Origin: Bradyrhizobium murdochi
GTDB taxonomy: Bacteria > Pseudomonadota > Alphaproteobacteria > Rhizobiales > Xanthobacteraceae
Assembly (NCBI RefSeq): GCF_000472965.1
Contig: NZ_AXAU01000002.1
Span: 637,906-701,905 of the forward strand
Reading direction: 5' to 3'
Length of the DNA stretch: 64,000 nt
The notes below the pieces were generated by a model. It did not search any database. It saw nothing but the letters and a program-made list of their open reading frames with translations, and had not been told where the DNA came from. Numbering within the stretch: position 1 is the stretch's first letter; every line of letters starts with the position of its first letter. A program made the position numbers and the translations under genes. Positions 19,578 to 27,387 of the stretch are shown piece by piece.

Positions 19578-20126
19578 ATGAGCGTCGATATCGGTGGGCG
19601 ACTCCGTTTCGTCCGAGCCCGCCACAAGCTGTCGCAGCGCGAGCTGGCAAAACGCTCCGGCGTGACCAATTCGACGATCTCGCTGATCGAATCGAACCAG
19701 ATGAACCCGTCCGTCGGCGCGCTGAAGCGCATCCTCGACGGCCTGCCGATGGGGCTTGCCGAATTCTTCGCGATCGAGCCGGAGCGGCCGCGCAAGGCGT
19801 TCTACCGCTCCGACGAGCTGACCGAAATCGGCAAGCAGCCGATCTCCTACCGCCAGGTCGGTGACAATCTGTTCGGCCGCGCGTTGCAGATCCTCAAAGA
19901 ACGCTACGAGCCGGGCAGCGACACCGGCCGGGTACCGCTGACGCATGACGGCGAGGAAGGCGGCATCGTCGTGAGCGGCCGGCTGGAGGTGACGGTCGAC
20001 GACGAGCGCCGCATCCTCGATCCCGGCGATGCCTATTATTTCGAAAGCCGCCGGCCACACCGCTTCCGTTGTGTCGGAGGCAAACCGTGCGAGGTGATAA
20101 GCGCCTGCACGCCGCCGACGTTTTGA
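19578..20126 (+). CDS. XRE-cupin transcriptional regulator (PuuR-like)
   Basis: 182 residues: an XRE helix-turn-helix at about 8-60 (LSQRELAKRSGVTNSTISLIES) and a cupin at about 110-180 (LTHDGEEGGIVVSGRLEV, ESRRPHRFRC). This is the size and layout of PuuR-type repressors of putrescine and amine catabolism. The long in-frame extension upstream runs antisense through the transaminase and DadA genes and is not coding; the start is placed at 19578, next to CAGGGA. It is divergent from the transaminase-dadA pair, which it probably controls. Confidence 0.9.
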   Translation: MSVDIGGRLRFVRARHKLSQRELAKRSGVTNSTISLIESNQMNPSVGALKRILDGLPMGLAEFFAIEPERPRKAFYRSDELTEIGKQPISYRQVGDNLFGRALQILKERYEPGSDTGRVPLTHDGEEGGIVVSGRLEVTVDDERRILDPGDAYYFESRRPHRFRCVGGKPCEVISACTPPTF

Positions 20127-20224
20127 GAAGCCAAGGCTGCGCCCTCATCAATCCGCTACTTGCAACGATAGGCTTTGGCTTTCAATACTCGGACACAATT
20201 AGGTCTCGGCCCAAGGAGGGGTTC

Positions 20225-20665
20225 ATGGATGAGCCAGTGTTAAACTTGGACGGCGTTGTCCTTTCACCTCAAAAAGAGCTGGTGCGCATATTCTACAAGG
20301 AGATGTGGGATCGTGCTGACAAAAGTCTAATCCCCTCCATTTTCCATCCGAACTTCACGTTTCGTGGCTCTCTAGGTCCTTCGCTAGTCGGGCATGGCCA
20401 ATTCGCCGAATACGTGGATTGGGTAACAACCGCCTTTGCCAACTACACGACGGACATGCTGGTTCTGATTGAGGAAGGCAATCGCGTAAGCGGCAAGATG
20501 CGCTTTCACGGCTACCATCGTCAGGAGGTGTTCGGGGTGGCTCCGAGCGGCCGCCATGTATGGTGGACCGGTATGCCGATCTTCACATTCGACAGCGGCA
20601 AGGTTCGCGACCTCTACGTACTCGGAGATATCTACGGTCTGATTGAGCGAATGCGCTCGGCATAA
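20225..20665 (+). CDS. SnoaL-like / ester cyclase family protein
   Basis: 146 residues with the NTF2-type fold pattern of SnoaL polyketide cyclase relatives: an N-terminal helix with VRIFYKEMWDRADKSLI, a substrate pocket region (GHGQFAEYVDWVTTAF) and C-terminal strands ending in DIYGLIERM. The start at 20225 is set by an AAGGAGG ribosome-binding site. Such small proteins catalyse ring closure, isomerisation or hydration, or only bind ligands. Function here is open. Codon choice seems less GC-biased than in flanking genes, with several TTA, CTA and AAA codons, which may mean later acquisition. Confidence 0.7.
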   Translation: MDEPVLNLDGVVLSPQKELVRIFYKEMWDRADKSLIPSIFHPNFTFRGSLGPSLVGHGQFAEYVDWVTTAFANYTTDMLVLIEEGNRVSGKMRFHGYHRQEVFGVAPSGRHVWWTGMPIFTFDSGKVRDLYVLGDIYGLIERMRSA

Positions 20666-20817
20666 TATTCGTCACCGCATACGTCCGTGTCGGATCATTT
20701 GCAGGCATTCGCCAGAGCCCAAAGGTAGCGTCTGCCTGGCCTCAGAAATCGCACATCGCTCGTTTACGAGTACACGCCCTATAGATAGAAGAACTGGATC
20801 TTCAGGAGGGCGATACC

Positions 20818-21699
20818 GTGCGCAAAGTCTGGATCGAAGCGGCCCTGAACGGCTCGTGGGGCCGCGCGCTCCAACCCGGCATTCCTGATACCGTCGAGAC
20901 CATCATCGCCGAGGGCGTCGCCTGCGCGCATGCCGGCGCTACCATCGTTCACGTCCACGCCTATGATGGCGGCGGCCCGCAGACCTACGACTGGCAGGTC
21001 TATGCCCGCATCATTGAAGGCATTTGCAACCAGGTCGATGTGCCGGTCTACCCCTCCTATCCGGCCTTCATAACCACAGGCAGTGACGACAGCCCACTCG
21101 CCGACGCGGAGGACCGATTTGCCGACATCGAAGAGCTTGCCGCGCGCGGCCTCCTGGATTTTGCCGTCATCGACCCCGGCAGCGTCAATCTGAGCCTGAC
21201 AAAAATCACGGCGGACACACAGCCTGGCGGCACCTACATGAATCCGGAATCCCAGATCCGGTATGCGCTCGATTTCGCAGCACGCCACGGCCTGCATACC
21301 GATTTTGCGATCTACGAGCCCGGCTTTTTGCGTGCCGGCGCAGCGCTCGCGCGCGCGGCCGGCGTCAAGGCGCCGATCTATCGCCTGATGTTCTGCGATC
21401 TGATCGCGGTCGGCCTTCCACCCAAGCCATATGCGCTTGCGGCCTACCATGCGCTATTGGAGGAGGAAGCGCCCGGCGCGCCCTGGATGATTGCGGGCGT
21501 CAGCGCCGATCTGCGCCCGCTGTTCACCGATACGATCGCACGCGGCGGCCATATTCGCGTCGGCCTCGAAGATGCGCCGCTCGGCACCACCGTGAGCAAT
21601 CTCGAACTGGTCGAAGAGGCCGTGCGCCTGGTGCGCGAGCACGGCGCGGAGCCGGCCACGCCTGCTGAGATGCGGCAGGCGCTGGCGGCATCCGCCTGA
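20818..21699 (+). CDS. BKACE family beta-keto acid cleavage enzyme (3-keto-5-aminohexanoate cleavage-like)
   Basis: 293 residues, the usual length of the DUF849/BKACE family. The N-terminal VWIEAALNGSWG and the metal-binding HVHAYD (about residues 45-50) are characteristic; the glutamate in the GLEDAPLG segment near residue 245 is another family feature. BKACE enzymes use acetyl-CoA to cleave a beta-keto acid into acetoacetate and a CoA ester; substrate classes vary widely. The GTG start has GGAGGG eight bases upstream. It may continue the amino-acid degradation theme of this island. Confidence 0.88.
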   Translation: MRKVWIEAALNGSWGRALQPGIPDTVETIIAEGVACAHAGATIVHVHAYDGGGPQTYDWQVYARIIEGICNQVDVPVYPSYPAFITTGSDDSPLADAEDRFADIEELAARGLLDFAVIDPGSVNLSLTKITADTQPGGTYMNPESQIRYALDFAARHGLHTDFAIYEPGFLRAGAALARAAGVKAPIYRLMFCDLIAVGLPPKPYALAAYHALLEEEAPGAPWMIAGVSADLRPLFTDTIARGGHIRVGLEDAPLGTTVSNLELVEEAVRLVREHGAEPATPAEMRQALAASA

Positions 21700-21720
21700 G
21701 CTGCACCGCGCCGGTCTGCT

Positions 21721-22332
21721 TCACTTCCCCAGGGCGCTCGACAGCACCAGCTCCAGCTCCTGCCTGACATCGTCCAGCGGCTGGGCGCTGCGCGCGGCGC
21801 GGCACATCGCGACCGTTCCCTCGGTCGAGGCGATGACGAGCGCGGCGAGCCGCCGGGCGCGCGCGGGCGCCACGCCCTCGCGGCGCAGCGCCGTGAACAT
21901 GATGCGCTGCCAATCGGCAAATACGCCCTCGGCAAGGTCGAGCAGATGCCGCTGCGCGGCTTCGTCCGGCGCGCCGTCCTTATCCGTCGCGTCATTGACA
22001 TACTGCTCGACCGCGACGGCGAGCACCGGGCAGCCGGCCTGGAATTTCGACTTCTCCAGGGTCTGACGCCACAGCGCGATGAAGGTACGCAGACCCGCAA
22101 TCGCGCCGCGCGACTGCGTCAGGTGCTCCAGCGGCCTGCTGACCTGTTTGCCGGCAAAGACTACCGCGTCCTCGATCAGTTGCTGCTTGCCGCGCGGAAA
22201 ATGATGGCCGATCGAGCCGCGCGGCGTGTCGGTGTGGCGGACCACCTCGCGCATGCTGGTGGCGTTGACGCCGCGGCGGCTCATCAGGTCGGCGGCCCCT
22301 GCCACCATTTTTGTGCGGGTATCTGACGTCAT
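21721..22332 (-). CDS. TetR/AcrR-family transcriptional regulator
   Basis: 203 residues. The helix-turn-helix is at about 22-50 (GVNATSMREVVRHTDTPRGSIGHHFP) and the C-terminal ligand domain resembles the YxaF/LmrA subgroup (TFIALWRQTLEKSKFQAGCPVLAVAVE). It is divergent from the tautomerase-like and enoyl-CoA hydratase genes, and two palindromes lie in the intergenic region. It probably represses those genes and itself. The ATG at 22332 has GAGGATC just upstream. Confidence 0.92.
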   Translation of the reverse strand: MTSDTRTKMVAGAADLMSRRGVNATSMREVVRHTDTPRGSIGHHFPRGKQQLIEDAVVFAGKQVSRPLEHLTQSRGAIAGLRTFIALWRQTLEKSKFQAGCPVLAVAVEQYVNDATDKDGAPDEAAQRHLLDLAEGVFADWQRIMFTALRREGVAPARARRLAALVIASTEGTVAMCRAARSAQPLDDVRQELELVLSSALGK

Positions 22333-22368
22333 CGGAGATCCTCGTCGGCTGGACAGTTCATCCTAGAA

Positions 22369-22418
22369 TATGACACTTGACATAGCCAGCCCGATCTGAA
22401 CTATGCCACGCGTCATAG
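22369..22418. promoter_or_regulatory. Two related palindromes, probable TetR operators
   Basis: TATGACACTTGACATA (22369-22384) and CTATGCCACGCGTCATAG (22401-22418) share the pattern TATGnC-N4-GnCATA in one or both orientations. Their centres are about 33 bases apart, roughly three helical turns, between the TetR gene and the genes it faces. The second covers an in-frame ATG at 22403, which argues that translation starts further downstream. Confidence 0.6.
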
Positions 22419-22450
22419 TCGGTAAAAGCCAAGGCAGAAGGAAGCGCGCG

Positions 22451-22939
22451 ATGACGTTTATCCATGTGATGACGCCGCAGGGACGGTTGAACGCCGATCA
22501 GCGGCGGGTGCTGGCCAAGACGCTGACGGACGCCGTCCTCGTGCCGGAGGTCGGCAAGCTGACGCCTGAAGCGCGCCGCGGCTATCAGGTCCATTTCGTC
22601 GAGCGCCCGCTCGACATGATCGCGCACGGCGGGGAATTGCTCTCGGACAAGCCCAGCGACGTGATGGTGCTCGACGTCGTGGTGATGGACTGCTGCTGGA
22701 CGCGCGAGGATCGCGCCACCGTCATCCGCAACATCCATGCCGCGCTTGCGGACGCCTGTGGAATGAAGACACCCTCGCCAGGCTGGTGGATCAATTTCCG
22801 TATCATCGAGGAAGGAAGCTGGGGTTCGCGCGGCGGCGTGCTGTCGTTCCTCGACCTGCTCGAACATGGCGCATCGCATTTTTCACCGGAACGCGCCACG
22901 GCAATCCGCACTGCACTCGCCGTCAAATACGAGCGATAA
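22451..22939 (+). CDS. Tautomerase-like superfamily protein lacking the usual Pro-1
   Basis: About 162 residues showing two similar halves, each with a beta-alpha-beta pattern (FIHVMTPQGRLNADQRRVLAKTL and VVVMDCCWTREDRATVIRNI), as in fused 4-oxalocrotonate tautomerase-like proteins. The segment WWINFRIIEEGSWGSRGG resembles the end of these enzymes. With the start at 22451 (GGAAGCGCGCG upstream) the residue after Met is Thr, not the catalytic Pro. A longer frame from 22403 begins Met-Pro but runs through the palindrome and a basic stretch. It is cotranscribed with the following hydratase. Family assignment is moderate. Confidence 0.6.
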   Translation: MTFIHVMTPQGRLNADQRRVLAKTLTDAVLVPEVGKLTPEARRGYQVHFVERPLDMIAHGGELLSDKPSDVMVLDVVVMDCCWTREDRATVIRNIHAALADACGMKTPSPGWWINFRIIEEGSWGSRGGVLSFLDLLEHGASHFSPERATAIRTALAVKYER

Positions 22940-22989
22940 ACACGCGCGCGTCGCACCGCATTTTGAGAGCAATCAGGATGGAGAAGACC

Positions 22990-23766
22990 ATGAGCGAAGG
23001 AACAATCCGCACCGAAATCCACGATCGCATCTTCAAGATCATCATCGACAATCCCGCCAAGAAGAACGCGTTCTCGCCCGCGATGATGGAGCAATTGTCG
23101 GACGCGCTGACCGAGCTCCACAATAACGACAACTATTGGGTCGGCGTGATCTGCGCCGAAGGCAAGGATTTCACCGCCGGCCTCGACATGCCGAAATTCT
23201 TCGGCCCCAACGCCGAGAAGCGGAATTTTAGGGAGGGCAATGTCGACGTCTTCGGCCTGCAGAAGCGCTGCAAGAAGCCGATCGTGTCAGCGGTGCAAGG
23301 CATCGTCTTCACCATCGGCATCGAGCTGATGCTGGCGGGCGACATCGTCGTCGCCGCCGACGACGCCCGCTTCTGCCAGATGGAATCCAGGCGCGGCATC
23401 GCCCCGCTTGGAGGTGCGCATTTCCGCTTCCTGTCGCGCAGCGGCTGGGGCAACGCGATGTATCATTTGTTCCTGTGCGACGAATTCACCGCAACGCGCG
23501 CCCGTGAGATCGGGCTGGTCCAGGAGGTGGTGCCGGCCGGCCAGCAAATCGAGCGGGCGATGGCGCTCGCCAAGATCATTGCCGGCAATGCGCCGCTCGG
23601 CATTCAGGTCACCAAGGAAGCGGCCCTTCAATATGTCGAGCACGGCGAGGCGGCGGCCATCGCCTACATTCCAAAAATCCGCGAGCGCGTGCTCAACAGC
23701 TCCGATGCGCGCGAGGGCATTCAATCCTTCATCGAGCGTCGCGCTGCGGTGTTTCAGGGCAAGTAG
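22990..23766 (+). CDS. Enoyl-CoA hydratase/isomerase (crotonase) family protein
   Basis: About 258 residues with the crotonase fold: oxyanion-hole segments AEGKDFTAGLDM and the SAVQGIVFTIGIELMLAGDIVVAADDARF helix. The residue after the second oxyanion Gly region is in RRGIAPLGGA; the two catalytic Glu positions of hydratases are not both evident, so isomerase or hydrolase activity is also possible. The start at 22990 has GGAG six bases upstream; an ATG at 22978 is in frame. It follows the tautomerase-like gene by 50 bases and is likely under the TetR regulator. Confidence 0.87.
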   Translation: MSEGTIRTEIHDRIFKIIIDNPAKKNAFSPAMMEQLSDALTELHNNDNYWVGVICAEGKDFTAGLDMPKFFGPNAEKRNFREGNVDVFGLQKRCKKPIVSAVQGIVFTIGIELMLAGDIVVAADDARFCQMESRRGIAPLGGAHFRFLSRSGWGNAMYHLFLCDEFTATRAREIGLVQEVVPAGQQIERAMALAKIIAGNAPLGIQVTKEAALQYVEHGEAAAIAYIPKIRERVLNSSDAREGIQSFIERRAAVFQGK

Positions 23767-23784
23767 GCGCGGGCTGCCCGCCTC

Positions 23785-24675
23785 TCATCCTGTCAGGATC
23801 GATTTCAACGAGTCGCGTTCTTCCACGATGAAGTCGAAGAACGCCGCGATGCGCGGGACGCGCCTGATATCCGGGTGGGCCAGGAGCCGCCAGCTTCGGG
23901 TCAATTCAGGGACGGGCCCGAGAACGCGGACCAGATCCGGCTCCGCATCGCCGAGCGCCGTCGGCAGCGGACCGAGGCCGACGCCGGATTTCACGGCCGA
24001 GACCAGCCCGAGCACGCTGTTGTTGCGCACCGGCATGGGGGCGCCGGGCGCCACTTCCTTGAGCCACTTGGCGGCGCGGTGGTTGGCGAGCGTCTCATCG
24101 AAACCGACGAGAAGGTGACGCGACAGATCCTCGGTTCGTTCGGGCTTGCCGTGGCGCTCAATGTATCCATGGCTGGCATACACCGCCCAGACCGAGTCGG
24201 CGATCTTGCGGCCCACCAGCTCATCGTCGGTATCGCCTGAGCGAAACGCAACATCCACTTCGCCCCTCGACAAATCAAGATAGCGGTCGCTGGTGATAAA
24301 CTCGACGCGAAGCTGCGGGTAACGGGCATGGAAACGGTCGATCAACGTCGACTGGGTCATGCGATAGACGATCGGCTCGGGGCAGGTGACGCGGATCACG
24401 CCCTTTAGCTCCTGCTCGAGGTCGGTTGCCCGCCTTTGGAAATCATCGACCGCCGCCTCGATGCGCTCGGCATATTTCAAGAGCGTGTTGCCGTATTCGG
24501 TCAGGCGATAGCCGGTGTTCTGCCGCGTCACCAGGGCCCGCCCCAGTCTGCGTTCGAGTTCTTCGAGGCGGCGATGCACCGTCGATTGGCTGGTGCCGAG
24601 CGCCTTGCCGGCCGCGATCGTGCTGCCGTGACGCGCCACCGCGAGAAAGTATTTCAGATCGTTCCAGTCGAACAT
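23785..24675 (-). CDS. LysR-family transcriptional regulator
   Basis: 296 residues, typical length. The winged helix is at 1-60 (FDWNDLKYFLAVARHGSTIAAGKALGTS), followed by a LysR substrate domain. The frame continues upstream across the divergent cupin gene, but the start is fixed by homology at MFDWND (24675). Downstream, the gene ends 18 bases from the stop of the converging crotonase. It is divergent from the secreted cupin gene and may control it. Confidence 0.92.
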   Translation of the reverse strand: MFDWNDLKYFLAVARHGSTIAAGKALGTSQSTVHRRLEELERRLGRALVTRQNTGYRLTEYGNTLLKYAERIEAAVDDFQRRATDLEQELKGVIRVTCPEPIVYRMTQSTLIDRFHARYPQLRVEFITSDRYLDLSRGEVDVAFRSGDTDDELVGRKIADSVWAVYASHGYIERHGKPERTEDLSRHLLVGFDETLANHRAAKWLKEVAPGAPMPVRNNSVLGLVSAVKSGVGLGPLPTALGDAEPDLVRVLGPVPELTRSWRLLAHPDIRRVPRIAAFFDFIVEERDSLKSILTG

Positions 24676-24802
24676 TCGCCCATTATGCACTTCTGCGGCG
24701 GGGTTTCGCAATCTTGCGGCTCCCGCGGCAAGGCAGCGGCCCGTAGGCTTCTTCGCGCCGAAAACACCCGCGCGGTCCCTGATCGACACAAGGAGCGAAA
24801 AC

Positions 24803-25240
24803 ATGCGCAGCCATTTCATCCCGGCATTTTTCCTTCTCACCGGCCTCGGCGCTGGCCTCGACAATCCCGCATCGGCGCAGCCGCAAGGAGCGCCCGCGCC
24901 GAGTATCGCCAAGCCGAATATGGTGCTGCAACAGGTCGTCGAGGGATTGCCAAAGGATGACAAGCAAACCGTGCGGGTGATGACCGCAACGTTCAAGCCT
25001 GGCGACAAGACCGTGTATCACACCCATCGCTTTCCGGTGACGGTCTACGTCCTCGAAGGCGCCTTCACGCTCGAACTCGAAGGCCGTCCACCGCTTAACG
25101 TCAAGGCCGGCGAAGCGATGGTCGAACCGCCGAACGTGCCCATGACCGGCTATAACCGCAGCTCCACCGAGCCGACCAAGGTGGTCATCTTCTATGTCAG
25201 CGCGAATGACACGCCGTTCCTGGACTTGCATTCGCACTAG
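24803..25240 (+). CDS. Secreted cupin-domain protein
   Basis: 145 residues with a signal peptide (FIPAFFLLTGLGAGLDNPASA) and one cupin_2 domain: metal-binding HTHRFPVTVYVLEG and the second motif PPNVPMTGYN. An AAGGAG is placed just before the ATG. Exported single-domain cupins of this type are frequent in Bradyrhizobium and lack assigned reactions. The divergent LysR gene is the likely regulator. Confidence 0.85.
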   Translation: MRSHFIPAFFLLTGLGAGLDNPASAQPQGAPAPSIAKPNMVLQQVVEGLPKDDKQTVRVMTATFKPGDKTVYHTHRFPVTVYVLEGAFTLELEGRPPLNVKAGEAMVEPPNVPMTGYNRSSTEPTKVVIFYVSANDTPFLDLHSH

Positions 25241-25291
25241 GCGGCCTGCCATCGCGGCGACGACATTGCCTGGAGCAGGTCAGCAATAGAG

Positions 25292-25570
25292 CTAGCCGCG
25301 AAAATCGATGCTGCGCAGGATGATGCCGGGCGGGGTCCCCTCGAACTCCCCCGCTTCGAACTTGCGCGACGCGCATTGTTCGATGCGGTCGCGCAGCCGA
25401 AGGAATTGTTCTTCGCGCTGGCTGGTCGCCGTGCGCGAGGCATGTTCCAGCTCATCCATCGCGGAGGCGCTGACCGCGCACGGTATTTCCCTCGGGCCGT
25501 CCATCATGGAAAACAGCAGCACCATGCGGTCGAACTCATAACCGCCAATGTTTCCGCGTGCGAGTGCCAT
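25292..25570 (-). CDS. DUF1488 family protein
   Basis: About 92 residues, starting at MALARGNIGGYEFD with GGGAGG upstream. The pattern (EFDRMVLLFSMMDGPREIPCAVSASAMDEL, shown in part) matches small DUF1488 proteins of Rhizobiales, which have no assigned function. The in-frame extension to 25633 overlaps the ribosome-binding site and is unlikely. Confidence 0.7.
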   Translation of the reverse strand: MALARGNIGGYEFDRMVLLFSMMDGPREIPCAVSASAMDELEHASRTATSQREEQFLRLRDRIEQCASRKFEAGEFEGTPPGIILRSIDFRG

Positions 25571-25737
25571 CGGGTGTCCCTCCCGAGTGAAACGATAATT
25601 GAGAAACGATAACTGCCTTGGCTTGTTCCTCATCTTGCCTGACGCTTACGCGAATAGTACTTCCGCCCGCGTGCCGGCGGGTATAAATTTCCACTTGTCT
25701 GTACCGTGGCAAGCACCGCCAGTCCGAGGCATTTTAC

Positions 25738-26142
25738 ATGCGCGCTCTTGCTCTGGTTCTCGCATTCCTGATCGGGTTGGGCACCCCTGCCCTCGCCGAC
25801 GACGTCGCTACTGCCCAGAGCGTGATCCGCGCGCAGGAGCAGGCGTTCATTCGCGACGACGCCGCGGCCGCCTATTCCCATGCCGCGCCCGAGATCAGGC
25901 AGATCTTTCCGCAAGCCGACATCTTCATGCAGATGGTCCGGCAAGGCTACGCGCCCGTCTATCGCCACAAGAGTTTCGAATTCGGCGAGGCGCGTTCAGC
26001 CAATGGCCGGATTGCGCAGCGCGTCCATATCGTCGACGACAAGGGCGAAGCCTGGGAAGCGATGTACACGCTGGAGCAGCAGCCGGACGGCAGCCTGAAG
26101 ATTACCGGCTGCTCGCTGTTGAAGACCGGCCAGGCGGCATAA
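25738..26142 (+). CDS. DUF4864 secreted protein
   Basis: 134 residues with a signal peptide (ALALVLAFLIGLGTPALA). The mature part has the DUF4864 pattern: a helix AQSVIRAQEQAFIRDD, then FPQADIFMQMVRQGY and a sheet ending in GCSLLKT. The fold is NTF2-like and the function unknown. It stands alone between a DUF1488 gene and the mercury locus. Confidence 0.82.
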   Translation: MRALALVLAFLIGLGTPALADDVATAQSVIRAQEQAFIRDDAAAAYSHAAPEIRQIFPQADIFMQMVRQGYAPVYRHKSFEFGEARSANGRIAQRVHIVDDKGEAWEAMYTLEQQPDGSLKITGCSLLKTGQAA

Positions 26143-26164
26143 GACTCAAGCCACCGCCGAGCAC

Positions 26165-26596
26165 TTATCTGGAACGCTGGATATCGAGGATCTCCAATAC
26201 CGGACACTTCGGCGCTGCGGTGCCGGTGCATTGGGCGACGGTTTTGGTCAGCAAGCGTTCCAGCTTGCGGAGGTCGGCGATCTTTGCGCGGATGTCATCG
26301 AGGTGATGGGCAGCGATCTCCCGGACTTCACGACACGAGGCTTTTTCAGGACCACCGAGGCGGAGCAAGGCGCGGACCTCGTCGAGCGAAAATCCCAACT
26401 CGCGAGAGCGCCGCACGAAAGCAAGAATGCGCCCTTCCATCGGGCCGTACACGCGACGCCCGTTTTCCGCGCGCGAGGGGACCGGAAGCACCTTGATTTT
26501 TTCATAGTAGCGGATGGTTTCGATGTTTACGCCGGTAAGCTGCGACAGCTTGCCGATTGTTAGCTTTTCGGCTCGCGCAGCCGTGATCGCACTCAT
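26165..26596 (-). CDS. merR: Mercury-responsive MerR regulator
   Basis: 143 residues. The N-terminal winged helix (KLTIGKLSQLTGVNIETIRYYEK) is followed by a dimerisation helix and three cysteines at 88, 123 and 131. The first spacing of 35 residues equals that of classical MerR; the second is 8, as in alphaproteobacterial mercury regulators. These bind Hg(II) across the dimer and twist the mer promoter. It is divergent from merT, with the promoter between them. The true start is at 26596; the longer frame runs antisense to merT. Confidence 0.93.
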   Translation of the reverse strand: MSAITAARAEKLTIGKLSQLTGVNIETIRYYEKIKVLPVPSRAENGRRVYGPMEGRILAFVRRSRELGFSLDEVRALLRLGGPEKASCREVREIAAHHLDDIRAKIADLRKLERLLTKTVAQCTGTAAPKCPVLEILDIQRSR

Positions 26597-26606
26597 GGAA
26601 AACCCC

Positions 26607-26637
26607 TTGATCCTGTAGTCGCTACAGGATGTAGGCT
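26607..26637 (+). promoter_or_regulatory. MerR-type mer promoter with 19-bp spacer and operator dyad
   Basis: A -35-like TTGATC (26607-26612) and a -10-like TAGGCT (26632-26637) are separated by exactly 19 bp, the extended spacing of MerR promoters. The spacer holds the dyad TCCTGTAG-TCG-CTACAGGA (26611-26629). The predicted transcription start, about seven bases after the -10, falls at the merT ATG. Confidence 0.8.
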
Positions 26638-26644
26638 TGTTAGC

Positions 26645-27031
26645 ATGAAGATCAAGGAAGAGCATATCGCCGCCGACCCAGGGCGCGGACAAGCGCTGAT
26701 GGCCACAGGCGGTCTGCTGGGCGCGCTCGCCGCGTCGTCCTGTTGCATCCTGCCGATGGTTCTGTTCAGTCTCGGCGTCAGCGGTGCGTGGATCGGCAAT
26801 TTCACACAGCTTGCGCCGTATCAACCCTACTTCCTCGCAGCGACAGTGCTCTTTCTCGGAACCGGCTATTGGCTGGTCCACCGCACCTCGAAACGTACCT
26901 GCGCCGAGGGCGAAGCCTGCGCCCGCCCCTTGCCAAACCAGCTGGTCAAGGCCGCGCTCGTGGTGGCGACGATCCTGGTCGTTGCTGCACTCGGCTTCGA
27001 CCTCCTTGTGCCACCGCTTCTCAACGCATGA
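26645..27031 (+). CDS. merT: Mercuric ion transporter MerT
   Basis: 128 residues with three hydrophobic segments. The first helix carries the vicinal Cys33-Cys34 (AASSCCILP) and a cytoplasmic loop carries a second cysteine pair near residues 92 and 98 (TCAEGEACARP), as in MerT. It imports Hg(II) across the inner membrane for reduction inside. There is no ribosome-binding site and the predicted transcript starts almost at the ATG, so translation may be leaderless. It is the first gene of the mer operon. Confidence 0.92.
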   Translation: MKIKEEHIAADPGRGQALMATGGLLGALAASSCCILPMVLFSLGVSGAWIGNFTQLAPYQPYFLAATVLFLGTGYWLVHRTSKRTCAEGEACARPLPNQLVKAALVVATILVVAALGFDLLVPPLLNA

Positions 27032-27045
27032 ATGGAAGGTCCTCA

Positions 27046-27327
27046 ATGAACAAACTCATATCCGCTGCATTCGTCTTCTGCCTGCTCGGATCGTCCACCG
27101 CGTTCGCTGCCGAGAGGACGGTCAGGCTTGCGGTCAAGAACATGTATTGCGCGGCGTGTCCTCACACCGTCAAAGCAAGCCTTGCAGCGGTGCCGGGCGT
27201 GGCCAAGGTCGCCGTGTCCTACAAGGACAAGACGGCGATCGTCACGTTCGACGATGCGAAGACCAGCGTGAATGCGCTGACCGCCGCCACCACAAATGCA
27301 GGCTATCCGTCCGCTCCCAAGGGATAG
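27046..27327 (+). CDS. merP: Periplasmic mercury-binding protein MerP
   Basis: 93 residues: a signal peptide (LISAAFVFCLLGSSTAFA) and a heavy-metal-associated domain with the metal site MYCAACPHTV (Cys35 and Cys38). The ferredoxin-like fold pattern is complete (VPGVAKVAVSYKDKTAIVTFDD). MerP binds Hg(II) in the periplasm and hands it to MerT. It begins 14 bases after merT. Confidence 0.93.
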   Translation: MNKLISAAFVFCLLGSSTAFAAERTVRLAVKNMYCAACPHTVKASLAAVPGVAKVAVSYKDKTAIVTFDDAKTSVNALTAATTNAGYPSAPKG

Positions 27328-27387
27328 GCGCGCGGTGCAAGCTACCGCTCTCCTTATCACCAGCGGCGGATTCGCCAAGGGTGACGC

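Noticed and set aside
22403..22450. Met-Pro start for the tautomerase-like protein
   Set aside because: The ATG lies inside the palindrome thought to bind TetR, the following residues are basic and unlike the family, and a better ribosome-binding site precedes 22451. Kept as a possibility in the findings.
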